Positions 16,911-27,802 of a DNA stretch of 52,156 bases are shown here, in pieces. The position numbers and the translations under genes were made by a program. The notes below the pieces were generated by a model. The model was not told the origin of the DNA, did not search any database, and saw nothing but the letters and a program-made list of their open reading frames with translations. The DNA is from Syntrophomonas sp. (lineage in GTDB: Bacteria > Bacillota > Syntrophomonadia > Syntrophomonadales > Syntrophomonadaceae): the NCBI GenBank assembly GCA_016841425.1, contig JAENZE010000017.1, positions 1-52,156 on the forward strand, read 5' to 3'. The stretch's first letter is position 1, and every line of letters starts with the position of its first letter.

Positions 16911-17777
16911 TTATAGTCCAGCGTTTTTCGCTATCTCTTTGATCTGCCGGGATTTGTTCATGGTATACATATGGATCCCCGGTACCCCATTAGTCAACAG
17001 ATCTTCCACCTGGCGGCTGGCATACTCTATGCCGGCTTTCTCCATTTCTTCAGGCAGATCGCCATATTTATCAAGTAACTTTAACAGCTCCGAGGTTATT
17101 GAAGCCCCGGATAAAGATATCATTCTCTTGATCTGTTTAGCATTCAGTACCGGCATAATACCTGGAACGATGGGACAATTGATCCCCACCTGCAGGCTGC
17201 GGTCAATAAAATCAAAGAACTTCCGGTTGTCAAAAAAGAGCTGGCTTATAAGAACATCTACACCTGCATCCACCTTCTGCTTGAGATGGATTATGTCATC
17301 ACTGTTTTTTTGGCATTCCAGGTGTCCTTCCGGATAGGCTGCTGCTGCAATTCCAAAATCGGCCTTTTTCCGAGCTTCCTCTATCAGCTCCCAGGCATAG
17401 TGGTATTCCCTCTGAATCATTTCCAGACTTTCCGCATCTGCCGGCGGGTCACCTCGCAGGGCCATTATGTTTCGGATACCTCTATCCCAAAGCGTTTCCA
17501 GTATATGATCTACTTCCTGCCTGCTGTGAGCCATGCAAGTCAGATGAGCCAGGGTCTCTATCCCAAAATCCTTTTTTATACTGGAGGCAATCTCTACCGT
17601 CCTGTCTCTGGTACTTCCTCCTGCCCCATAAGTGACACTTATAAAGTCCGGTTCTAAATCTCTGAGTTCTTCTATAGTATGAAACAAAGATTCGATTGGA
17701 TAGCTGGCCTGGGGCGGAAAGATTTCCAGAGAAAGCACTGGATCATCAGTCAGTTTGTAGAATTCGATTATTTTCAT
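16911..17777 (-). CDS. metF: Methylenetetrahydrofolate reductase
   Basis: A 288-residue FAD-dependent TIM-barrel enzyme that interconverts 5,10-methylene- and 5-methyl-tetrahydrofolate, for methionine synthesis or C1 metabolism. Family motifs are SLEIFPP near residue 16, SVTYGAGGSTRDRT (about 47-60), LTCMAHSR and IMALRGDPP. Length is normal for the bacterial short form, with no regulatory domain. GGGGGG precedes the ATG. It lies 56 nt after icd on the same strand and may be read from the citrate-cluster transcript. No metV or acetyl-CoA-pathway genes flank it, so a plain biosynthetic role is most likely. Confidence 0.93.
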   Translation of the reverse strand: MKIIEFYKLTDDPVLSLEIFPPQASYPIESLFHTIEELRDLEPDFISVTYGAGGSTRDRTVEIASSIKKDFGIETLAHLTCMAHSRQEVDHILETLWDRGIRNIMALRGDPPADAESLEMIQREYHYAWELIEEARKKADFGIAAAAYPEGHLECQKNSDDIIHLKQKVDAGVDVLISQLFFDNRKFFDFIDRSLQVGINCPIVPGIMPVLNAKQIKRMISLSGASITSELLKLLDKYGDLPEEMEKAGIEYASRQVEDLLTNGVPGIHMYTMNKSRQIKEIAKNAGL

Positions 17778-17833
17778 TAAGCTCTATCCCCCCTTACTTC
17801 CTTCTATAATGATAATCCTGTGTGCCAGGATAA

Positions 17834-19120
17834 TTACTGCATATTTTTAATAAGATTATCAGCAAACTCTGAACACTTAACTTCGGTGGCCCTCTCCATT
17901 AAGCGAGCGAAATCGTAGGTCACTACCTTGCTGGCGATAGTCTTCTCCATAGATGATATGATTAGGTCGGCTGCTTCATGCCACTGGAGATGCCTGAGCA
18001 TCATTTCACCGGATAGTATAACCGAAGATGGATTGACCTTATCCAAACCTGCATATTTAGGCGCTGTGCCATGAGTGGCTTCAAATATGGCATGCCCGGT
18101 AACATAGTTGATATTAGCTCCGGGGGCAATACCTATGCCGCCCACCTGAGCCGCAAGAGCATCGGAAGCATAGTCTCCGTTCAGATTAAGAGTCGCTACC
18201 ACTTCAAACTCGGTAGGCCGGGTAAGAACCTGCTGCAGGAAGATATCAGCTATGGCATCTTTGATGATAATCTTTCCCTCAGCTTCGGCCTGTGCCTGAG
18301 CTGCGTTAGCAGCACTTTCTCCTTCTTTTTCTTTGATGCGGTCATACTGATCCCAGGTGAAAGTCTTATCGGCAAATTCAGCTTCAGCCAGGTCGTATCC
18401 CCATTGCTTGAAAGAACCTTCCGTATATTTCATTATGTTCCCCTTATGAACCAGGGTAACACTTTTTCTGCCTTCATCAATGGCATGTTTTATGGCTGCT
18501 CTTATTAGACGCTTACTTCCCTCTTCGGACACAGGCTTAATACCAATTCCTGAAGTCTCAGGAAATCTTATTTTACTTACTCCCAGTTTATTCTGAAGAA
18601 AAGCAATTAATTCCCTGGCTTCAGGTGAATCAGACGCATATTCTATACCGGCATAGATATCTTCCGTATTCTCGCGGAAGATAACCATATTGACATCTTC
18701 CGGTCTCTTAACCGGAGAAGGTACTCCAGCGAAATACCTCACTGGCCTGAGGCAGGTATAGAGGTCCAGTTCTTGTCTCAGGGCAACATTCAGGGAACGT
18801 ATCCCGCCTCCAATAGGCGTGGTCAAAGGCCCTTTTATAGCTATTATGTATTCCCGGATAGCATCCAGGGTCTCAGCCGGCAGCCATTCTCCAGTAAGGT
18901 TAAAAGCCTTTTCTCCAGCCAGCACTTCGTGCCATACAATGGATTTCTTACCAGCATATGCTTTTTCTACCGCAGCATCTAAAGCCCGGGATGCAGCAGC
19001 CCAGATGTCAGGACCAGTTCCATCACCTTCAATAAAAGGTATGATAGGATGATCAGGCACATTTAAAATGCCATTTTCAACCGTGATTTTTTCTCCCTGT
19101 ATTTCTATTGCTTTACTCAT
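17834..19120 (-). CDS. icd: Isocitrate dehydrogenase, NADP type
   Basis: A 428-residue enzyme oxidising isocitrate to 2-oxoglutarate and CO2. Signs of the bacterial NADP type are [12 protein letters not shown] (about 29-40), [20 protein letters not shown] (substrate-binding Ser and Arg residues), [12 protein letters not shown], and the cofactor motifs [14 protein letters not shown] and TYDFARLM, whose Lys, Tyr and Arg fit NADP. The sequence closely follows the Escherichia coli type throughout. GGAG lies upstream of the ATG. It is downstream of the aconitase-like subunits and a citrate-synthase candidate, so the four genes can make 2-oxoglutarate, and hence glutamate, from acetyl-CoA and oxaloacetate. 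Confidence 0.95.
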   Translation of the reverse strand: MSKAIEIQGEKITVENGILNVPDHPIIPFIEGDGTGPDIWAAASRALDAAVEKAYAGKKSIVWHEVLAGEKAFNLTGEWLPAETLDAIREYIIAIKGPLTTPIGGGIRSLNVALRQELDLYTCLRPVRYFAGVPSPVKRPEDVNMVIFRENTEDIYAGIEYASDSPEARELIAFLQNKLGVSKIRFPETSGIGIKPVSEEGSKRLIRAAIKHAIDEGRKSVTLVHKGNIMKYTEGSFKQWGYDLAEAEFADKTFTWDQYDRIKEKEGESAANAAQAQAEAEGKIIIKDAIADIFLQQVLTRPTEFEVVATLNLNGDYASDALAAQVGGIGIAPGANINYVTGHAIFEATHGTAPKYAGLDKVNPSSVILSGEMMLRHLQWHEAADLIISSMEKTIASKVVTYDFARLMERATEVKCSEFADNLIKNMQ

Positions 19121-19173
19121 TGACCTGTCTCCTTTTTTTAGATATGTTCTGCTCTTGATTGCGCAGACTCCAG

Positions 19174-19674
19174 TTAATCCAGATTAAATGTTCCATGTTT
19201 CTTAAAATGCTCTACCAGTCCGCCTTCAGACAATATTTTGAGCATCACCGGCGGAAGTGGAGTTATCGGTATCTCCAATCCGCTGGTCCTATTATAAAGA
19301 ATCCCGTCTTTGAGATTTACTTCCAGTTCGTCACCTGAATCTATCAAATCAGTATCGCATTCTATCAGAGGCAGTCCGGTATTTATACAATTACGGTAAA
19401 ATATCCTGGCAAATGATTTGGCAATAACAGCACTTATGTCGGCATTTATTATAGCCAGCGGAGCCTGCTCACGGGAAGAACCGCAGCCAAAATTCTTGCC
19501 GGCCACGATGAAATCGCCCTCATTTACATTAGAATAGAATTCTGGATCGAGATCCTCCATAACATGTTTAGCGAGTTCTCTCATATCCAGGGTTTTGAAT
19601 TTATAACGGCCGGAAATTATATAATCGGTATTTACATCGTCGCCAAATTTGTGAACCTTACCTGTCAAGCTCAT
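19174..19674 (-). CDS. Aconitase-family small subunit (LeuD-like), probable citrate hydro-lyase partner
   Basis: A 166-residue swivel-domain subunit. It has [12 protein letters not shown] near the N-terminus and [14 protein letters not shown] (about 62-75), the typical substrate-binding segment. Length fits prokaryotic LeuD/homoaconitase small subunits. In this family the short loop after GR(Y/K) helps set the substrate; here it reads YKFKT rather than YLRT or YLVY-like forms, so specificity should not be copied from LeuD by name. It lies 15 nt after the large subunit, between it and icd. This context favours citrate-to-isocitrate conversion over the leucine pathway. No leuA or leuB is next to it. 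Confidence 0.8.
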   Translation of the reverse strand: MSLTGKVHKFGDDVNTDYIISGRYKFKTLDMRELAKHVMEDLDPEFYSNVNEGDFIVAGKNFGCGSSREQAPLAIINADISAVIAKSFARIFYRNCINTGLPLIECDTDLIDSGDELEVNLKDGILYNRTSGLEIPITPLPPVMLKILSEGGLVEHFKKHGTFNLD

Positions 19675-19689
19675 TTTGCTCCTCCTAAT

Positions 19690-20946
19690 CTATTTGATAA
19701 ATTCCCGGGGATCAGTTAATTTTCCGGTCAATACTGACGCAGCTACGACAGCCGGTGATCCCAGGTAAACAAAAGCCTTGTTGTTCCCCATTCTACCTTT
19801 GAAATTACGGTTAGCAGTTGAAATTACGTTCTCCCCATCAGACGGTACTCCATTATGAGTACCTACACATGGTCCACAACCAGGAGTAACAACCGCAGCA
19901 CCTGATTCCACGAATATCTCAATCAGCCCTTCTTTTAACGCCTGAAGCATAACCTGCCGGGATGAAGGTGCAACTATGAGCCGGGTATTCCTGGCTATCT
20001 TTTTCCCTTTCAATATTTCCGCTCCAATACGCAGGTCTTCGATTCTGCCATTGGTACAGGTACCAATGAAACCCTGCTGGATCGGCGTACCTGCTATGGC
20101 GCTGATCGGGGCTACATTATCTACTGTATGAGGTTGCGCCACCTGAGGTTCTAGGTTAGATACATCGTATTCTAAAACCTGAGCATAGACTGCATCTGCA
20201 TCAGCTTGTACAGGTTCAAATTCTTTCTTGCTGTGTTCTTTGACCCAGGCAATGGTTTTATCGTCAGCTTCCATAAGTCCACACTTGGCTCCCATTTCGA
20301 TAGCCATATTACTAATGGTGAACCTGGCTTCCACAGATAAATCTGCTATAGCCTGACCGGTATATTCTGCTGCCATATAGGTAGCTCCATCAGCTGTGAT
20401 ATCACCAATTAAATATAATATAAGATCCTTGGAATAAACTCCTCTGGGGAGGCTACCGTTTAACACAAATTTTATAGTTTCCGGTACTTTAAACCACAGT
20501 TTGCCGGATATAATCCCTGCCGCCAGATCAGTTGACCCTACTCCGGTTGAAAACACATTAATCGCTCCATAAGTACAGGTATGAGAGTCAGCTCCAATAA
20601 CCAGATCCCCGGGAACCACATGACCCTGCTCGGGAACCAGCTGATGACATACCCCGTCACCTATATCATAAAAATTAATACCTTGATTGCCGGCAAAAGT
20701 TCTCATCTGCTGATGAAGGGCTGAAACACCCTCCAGCGGGCTGGGAGCACTATGATCTATTACCATAGCTACCCGAGCAGGATCAAAGACCCTGGCCGCA
20801 TTCATTTCCTCAAAAGCCCTGATGGCTAATCCGGATGTCCCATCCTGTCCCATAGTAAAATCTAGATCGGCAATCACGATATCATTTGCTTTAACATCCC
20901 GTTTACTCTTGGCCGAAAGAATTTTTTCTGCAATTGTCTTTCCCAC
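19690..20946 (-). CDS. Aconitase-family large subunit (LeuC-like), 4Fe-4S dehydratase
   Basis: A 418-residue large subunit of the isopropylmalate isomerase/homoaconitase type. Expected 4Fe-4S Cys ligands are in GTCTNGR (about residue 298) and TPGCGPCVGTHNG (about 355-367). Other family motifs are VIDHSAPSP and GADSHTCTYGA. Start is GTG at 20946, directly after the TAG of the synthase gene, and the GAGAGGGGA site lies inside the end of that gene, so translation is coupled. With the small subunit it should isomerise a hydroxy-tricarboxylic acid. The flanking synthase and icd point to citrate, with homocitrate or isopropylmalate as alternatives. Confidence 0.82.
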   Translation of the reverse strand: MGKTIAEKILSAKSKRDVKANDIVIADLDFTMGQDGTSGLAIRAFEEMNAARVFDPARVAMVIDHSAPSPLEGVSALHQQMRTFAGNQGINFYDIGDGVCHQLVPEQGHVVPGDLVIGADSHTCTYGAINVFSTGVGSTDLAAGIISGKLWFKVPETIKFVLNGSLPRGVYSKDLILYLIGDITADGATYMAAEYTGQAIADLSVEARFTISNMAIEMGAKCGLMEADDKTIAWVKEHSKKEFEPVQADADAVYAQVLEYDVSNLEPQVAQPHTVDNVAPISAIAGTPIQQGFIGTCTNGRIEDLRIGAEILKGKKIARNTRLIVAPSSRQVMLQALKEGLIEIFVESGAAVVTPGCGPCVGTHNGVPSDGENVISTANRNFKGRMGNNKAFVYLGSPAVVAASVLTGKLTDPREFIK

Positions 20947-22125
20947 CTAGCTGTCCCCTCTCTCCTTTTTGTATTCTTCGAATATATATACCAACTCTTT
21001 ATCGAATAGAGACCTTTTTAAGTCTATCGCCAACTGCCGAACTTTTTTCAATATCTCATCCGAAGACTCATGAGATAATTCCACCCCATATTCATGGAGA
21101 AATTTAGCCCTTATCGCTGCAGAACCCGAGTGTTTCCCTATTACTATCTGTCTTTCCAGACCGACTTCTTCCGGGGTGAATACTTCATAGGTCAAAGGAT
21201 TCTTCAACACTCCGTCTCCATGGATCCCTGATTCGTGGGCAAATATATTAAGACCGACAATAGGCTTGTTGACCGGCAGCTCCCGTCCAGATGCTTTGGC
21301 TACATATTCTGCAACTTCTCTAAACAGAGTGGTATCATAGCTTACATCCATATCTAAAAGGTATTTTACTACCATAATCATCTCCTGCAGACAGGTATTA
21401 CCCGCTCTTTCACCTAGACCGTTAATAGTCACCCCCAGATAATTAGCTCCGGCATAGATTCCAGACAGGGCATTGGCGGTAGCCATGCCGAAATCGTTGT
21501 GGGTGTGCATCTCTATATCCAAACCAGTAACATCTTTTAAAGTTTTTATATAGCGGTAAGTGTTCAATGGAGTCAAGGTCCCCACGGTATCGCAGAAGCG
21601 CAGCCTGTCAGCACCCGCATGTTTGGCTATAAGAGCGAATTCAGTAAGAAATTCTATACTGGAACGGGAGGCATCCTCAGCATTAACCGATACGTACAAA
21701 TTATTATCTTTAGCAAATTTAACGGAATCCGACATCCGTCTCAAGACATCTTGATGGGTAGTCTGCAATTTATGCTGAATATGTATATCCGAAGTAGATA
21801 TCGATATGGCCACCGCATCAACTCCACAGCATATGGATTGTTCTATGTCAGATATGGCGGCTCTATTCCAGGCCATTATGCTGGATTTAAGACCCATGCC
21901 AACGATCTGCTTAATACATTCTTTTTCAAATCCGCCCATCACCGGAATACCGGCTTCTATTTGATCAACCCCTATTTGATCGAGATATTTGGCTATTCTT
22001 ATTTTTTCAGCATTGGCAAATACTACTCCGGCAGTTTGCTCCCCATCCCGCAAGGTAGTATCAACTATATGCAGTCTTGCTCCTTCTTGTTTAAACCAAT
22101 CCTCACTTGACCAACCAAAATTCAT
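20947..22125 (-). CDS. Homocitrate-synthase-like enzyme, probable Re-citrate synthase
   Basis: A 392-residue DRE-TIM metallolyase. IVDTTLRDGEQTAGV (about 20-34) carries the catalytic Arg, the metal-binding Asp and Glu; MHTHNDFGMATANAL carries the two His ligands; NGLGERAGN and FAHESGIHGDG complete the family set. The C-terminal LeuA regulatory domain is absent, as in NifV-type homocitrate synthases. No nif or lysine genes are present. Instead it heads a transcript with aconitase-like subunits and NADP-icd. In several strict anaerobes (Clostridium kluyveri, Syntrophus, Dehalococcoides) relatives of this family are Re-face citrate synthases. That role is inferred here from context. ATG has GGAG 8-9 nt upstream. 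Confidence 0.82.
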   Translation of the reverse strand: MNFGWSSEDWFKQEGARLHIVDTTLRDGEQTAGVVFANAEKIRIAKYLDQIGVDQIEAGIPVMGGFEKECIKQIVGMGLKSSIMAWNRAAISDIEQSICCGVDAVAISISTSDIHIQHKLQTTHQDVLRRMSDSVKFAKDNNLYVSVNAEDASRSSIEFLTEFALIAKHAGADRLRFCDTVGTLTPLNTYRYIKTLKDVTGLDIEMHTHNDFGMATANALSGIYAGANYLGVTINGLGERAGNTCLQEMIMVVKYLLDMDVSYDTTLFREVAEYVAKASGRELPVNKPIVGLNIFAHESGIHGDGVLKNPLTYEVFTPEEVGLERQIVIGKHSGSAAIRAKFLHEYGVELSHESSDEILKKVRQLAIDLKRSLFDKELVYIFEEYKKERGDS

Positions 22126-22406
22126 ATATTAAACTCCTTTCCCAACAAGGTTCTTATGCAAAATTTTAACCCTATAATTTTATCACAGTTATGAAAATTG
22201 AACAGCAGATAATAGCTAGGGTTTATATTTTCTGTCTTATGCTTCTGTCTTGGAGGCAAAGCTGAATATTTAGTATTAGGCCTATAACACATCAACCGAG
22301 TGCTTTACTAATTTCCGGCTACAGTAACTCTGCGTAATAAAGGCTCCTGATGATTGCTAAACTACCATCACCTATTTCAGCCGGCGCTGAACTAAATCTA
22401 TTCCCA

Positions 22407-23855
22407 TCATTTTTGGTTCAACTTCTGAGACAATATTTTATTTACCAGAGAAGGATTAGCCTGGCCCCGGGTAGCCTGCATAACCTGTCCTACTAAATAC
22501 CCGGTGGCCTTTTTCTTGCCATTGTGATAATCTTCAACTGCTCCGGGATTCTTATCAATAACTTCCTGAATTATAGCTCCCAAAGCAGCTTCATCGGAAA
22601 TCTGTTCCATACCCTTTTCCTTGATTATCTGCTCGGCATCGGCCCCAGTCTCAAACATAGCTTCAAATACATCTTTAGCCATTTTACCGCTGATTCGGCC
22701 CTCATCAATAAGCTTCAGCATATCTACCAAAGCTGCGGGCGTTATTTTGCATTCCGCAATATCCATATTGTGTTGATTCAACAGCTTATTTAATTCTCCC
22801 ATCATCCAATTGGATATTGTTTTGCCATCTTTATAATATAAAGTACAACCATCAAAGAATGCCAGATAATCAGGGGTCAGAGTTAACAAATTAGCGTCAT
22901 ATTCCGACAGACCATATGCTTTCATAAGCCTTTCTCTAGCCTTCTCTGGCATTTCAGGCATACTCTGAAGAATCCTTTCTACCCACTCCCGGCTAATTCT
23001 CAATGGAGGCAGATCTGGTTCGGGAAAATAGCGATAATCATGAGCTTCTTCTTTGGAGCGCATAGAACGCGTTATCTGCCTTTCTTCCTCCCAGGTACGA
23101 GTTTCCTGAATAATCTCCTCGCCATCTTCGATCGCTTCTATCTGTCGGCGAACTTCGTACTCTATGGCCTTCTCCATGGCTTTGAAGGAGTTCAAATTCT
23201 TAATCTCTGCCCGGGTACCCAGTTCTTCCTGGCCATAAGGACGGACTGATACATTCGCATCACATCTTAATGACCCTTCTTCCATCTTACAATCTGAGAC
23301 TCCAGCGAACAGCAGCAGAGACCGTAATTTCTCCATATAGGCCCGGGCCTCCTGTGCACTGCGCAGATCAGGTTCCGATACGATTTCCAGCAGCGGTACA
23401 CCAGACCGGTTTAAATCGACCAGCGAAAAAGTAGTGGAGCTAATCGTTCCCTGGTGCACTAATTTCCCGGCATCTTCCTCTAAATGAGCGCGAGTTATAC
23501 CAATCCTTTTCTTCTCATTATTAACCTCTATGTCAAGATATCCTGTTTTACATATGGGCAGATCATACTGAGATATCTGATAGGCCTTGGGAAGATCAGG
23601 ATAAAAATAATTTTTTCTATCAAATTTACAGTAATCAGCTATCTCACAATTTAATGCCAGCCCGGACTTGATAGCATAATCTACCACCTGCTCGTTGAGA
23701 ACCGGCAGCATACCTGGAAAACCTGAACATATGGGACAAACATTTGTGTTGGGTTTCGCTCCGAATTCATTGGAACAGGAACAGAAAATTTTGCTGCTGG
23801 TTTTCAGCTCCACATGAACTTCCAGGCCGATAACTGTCTCAAATTCCTTACTCAT
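22407..23855 (-). CDS. gatB: Asp/Glu-tRNA(Asn/Gln) amidotransferase subunit B
   Basis: A 482-residue subunit of the GatCAB complex, which turns misacylated Glu-tRNA(Gln) or Asp-tRNA(Asn) into the amide form in the cytosol. The kinase-like cradle begins with GLEVHVEL and contains zinc-type Cys pairs (FCSCSNEFG and [10 protein letters not shown]), followed by HLEEDAGK and [10 protein letters not shown]. The tRNA-binding tail domain fills about residues 330-482 and ends in [13 protein letters not shown]. Full length. It is the last gene of gatC-gatA-gatB, with a 1-nt gap from gatA. Confidence 0.97.
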   Translation of the reverse strand: MSKEFETVIGLEVHVELKTSSKIFCSCSNEFGAKPNTNVCPICSGFPGMLPVLNEQVVDYAIKSGLALNCEIADYCKFDRKNYFYPDLPKAYQISQYDLPICKTGYLDIEVNNEKKRIGITRAHLEEDAGKLVHQGTISSTTFSLVDLNRSGVPLLEIVSEPDLRSAQEARAYMEKLRSLLLFAGVSDCKMEEGSLRCDANVSVRPYGQEELGTRAEIKNLNSFKAMEKAIEYEVRRQIEAIEDGEEIIQETRTWEEERQITRSMRSKEEAHDYRYFPEPDLPPLRISREWVERILQSMPEMPEKARERLMKAYGLSEYDANLLTLTPDYLAFFDGCTLYYKDGKTISNWMMGELNKLLNQHNMDIAECKITPAALVDMLKLIDEGRISGKMAKDVFEAMFETGADAEQIIKEKGMEQISDEAALGAIIQEVIDKNPGAVEDYHNGKKKATGYLVGQVMQATRGQANPSLVNKILSQKLNQK

Positions 23856-23856
23856 A

Positions 23857-25311
23857 TTATTTCACCCCCAAATCCGGTCTGGCAGTATGATAGTCAGTAT
23901 TCTGCTCAAAGGCGTAGGCGGCCTTGATCAAGGTTCCCTCATCAAAGGGTTTCCCAATCAACTGCATTCCGACCGGCAGCCCCTCTGCGAAACCACACGG
24001 TATAGACATGCCAGGCAGCCCGGCCATATTAATGGGTACGGTTAAAATATCATTCATGTATAAAGTAAGTGGATCTCCGGTCTGCTCTCCCAGTTTAAAA
24101 GCCGTAGTGGGAGTCGTCGGTGCAACTATCAGATCAAAATCGTTGAACACTTTATCAAAATCGTTTTTAATTAACCTTCTGACTTTCAAGGCTTTTAGAT
24201 AATATGCATCATAATAACCAGAACTTAATGCATACGTACCCAGCATAATTCTCATTTTAACTTCATCTCCAAAACCAGCCGCCCGGGTGGAGGAAAACAT
24301 CTGTATCACATTTTCTGCTTCAAAATCACGTAAACCATATCTTACTCCGTCAAATCTGGCCAGGTTGGCACTGGCCTCGGCAGTAGCCACCAGATAGTAT
24401 GCAGGAAGAGCATATTCACTGTGGGGAAGCGATACTTCCTCGACTATAGCGCCAAGTTCTTCATACTTTAGCAGGGCTTGCTTAACCGCATCCTTTATCC
24501 CCCGTTCTATTCCCTCCTGAAAATACTCCCGGGGATAGGCTATTTTTAACCCTTTGATGTTATCTTTTAAGAAAGCCGTATAATCAGGTTTCTCTATATC
24601 CACACAGGTGGAATCCAGAGGATCACCTCCGGCTATTATATTTAAAACCAGGGCACAGTCCCTTACCTCCCGGCTGAAGACACCCACCTGATCCAGAGAT
24701 GAAGCATAGGCAATCACACCATAACGGGAAACCCGCCCATAGGTTGGTTTAAGTCCTACTACTCCGCAGAAGGAAGCTGGCTGCCGAATAGATCCCCCGG
24801 TATCAGTTCCCAGGGCAAAAGGGATTTCGCAGGCGGCCACGGCTGCTGCCGATCCTCCTGATGATCCACCTGGAACCCTCTCTAGATCCCAGGGGTTTCT
24901 GGTCGGAAAAAATGCTGACTGCTCAGTAGATGAACCCATGGCAAACTCGTCCATGTTGAGTTTGCCTATCAGGACGCCTCCGGCTTCCTTGAGCCGGGCT
25001 GCCACCGTGGCATCATAGAATGGCACAAAGTTATCCAGTATTTTCGAAGCACAGGTAGTCTTCATACCCTGAGAACAGATAATGTCTTTTAGCCCGTAGG
25101 GTATACCAGCTATACTAGAAAGATTACCCCTGGCATCGTACTTCCGGGCCCTATCCAGAGCACCCTCTTCGTCCAGGGTTATAAAGGCCTGCATCTTATC
25201 TTCTACCTCTTTTATACGAGCAAATACCGACTTTACTATTTCTTCAGATGAAACCTGTTTATTATATAATTTTTCCTGCAGTTCATGCAGCGTTAATTCA
25301 TACAAATCCAC
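23857..25311 (-). CDS. gatA: Asp/Glu-tRNA(Asn/Gln) amidotransferase subunit A
   Basis: A 484-residue amidase-signature enzyme that releases ammonia from glutamine for GatB. The catalytic triad is visible: Lys in GIPYGLKDI (about residue 75), and the serines of [15 protein letters not shown] with [14 protein letters not shown] (about 148-182). An in-frame TTG lies two codons upstream at 25317. However, AAGGGG is 8 nt before the GTG at 25311 and too close to the TTG, so GTG is preferred. It follows gatC closely. Confidence 0.96.
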   Translation of the reverse strand: MDLYELTLHELQEKLYNKQVSSEEIVKSVFARIKEVEDKMQAFITLDEEGALDRARKYDARGNLSSIAGIPYGLKDIICSQGMKTTCASKILDNFVPFYDATVAARLKEAGGVLIGKLNMDEFAMGSSTEQSAFFPTRNPWDLERVPGGSSGGSAAAVAACEIPFALGTDTGGSIRQPASFCGVVGLKPTYGRVSRYGVIAYASSLDQVGVFSREVRDCALVLNIIAGGDPLDSTCVDIEKPDYTAFLKDNIKGLKIAYPREYFQEGIERGIKDAVKQALLKYEELGAIVEEVSLPHSEYALPAYYLVATAEASANLARFDGVRYGLRDFEAENVIQMFSSTRAAGFGDEVKMRIMLGTYALSSGYYDAYYLKALKVRRLIKNDFDKVFNDFDLIVAPTTPTTAFKLGEQTGDPLTLYMNDILTVPINMAGLPGMSIPCGFAEGLPVGMQLIGKPFDEGTLIKAAYAFEQNTDYHTARPDLGVK

Positions 25312-25324
25312 CCGCAAGCACCCC

Positions 25325-25609
25325 TTAAATTATTTTTGGAACTTTATATTGTCCTTCTTCTACCAGAGGAGCATTGGCAAGTATTTCCTCCCTCGCTGGC
25401 CCGGGATTCACCTTATCCTCCCGAAATACGTTGAATACCGGCAGTATATGATCCAGGGGTTCTACCCCCTCGGTATCAAGTTCGTTTAGTTTGTCTGCGT
25501 ACTGCAGAATAGAACCCAGCTGTTCAGCATATTTCTCTTCTTCGTCTTTCCTTAAATTCAGCCGGGCTAGAAGTGCCACATGCTGCACCTCCTGAATACT
25601 TAGAGCCAT
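25325..25609 (-). CDS. gatC: Asp/Glu-tRNA(Asn/Gln) amidotransferase subunit C
   Basis: A 94-residue subunit that wraps around GatA and GatB and stabilises the complex. It shows the usual N-terminal helices ([12 protein letters not shown]) and the extended linker with [19 protein letters not shown]. Length is typical. GGGAGG precedes the ATG. First gene of gatCAB, about 100 nt downstream of ligA on the same strand. Confidence 0.96.
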   Translation of the reverse strand: MALSIQEVQHVALLARLNLRKDEEEKYAEQLGSILQYADKLNELDTEGVEPLDHILPVFNVFREDKVNPGPAREEILANAPLVEEGQYKVPKII

Positions 25610-25708
25610 GTCATTACCTCCCTGTCATTTAAAAGACTATTGTGCAATATTATACCAAAAAGCTATTTGCTTAAATTAATATTTTACCATAACTTTGGCA
25701 GCAGATAC

Positions 25709-27766
<2,058 letters not shown>

Positions 27767-27802
27767 TTAAACCTGAAACTGCTGCCTGATTAATGTCATC
27801 TA

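Noticed and set aside
20947-22125. True homocitrate synthase (nifV) for nitrogen fixation or lysine
   Set aside because: Sequence alone would allow it, but no nif or lysine genes are present and the downstream genes complete a citrate-to-2-oxoglutarate route. Kept as an alternative, not the main call.
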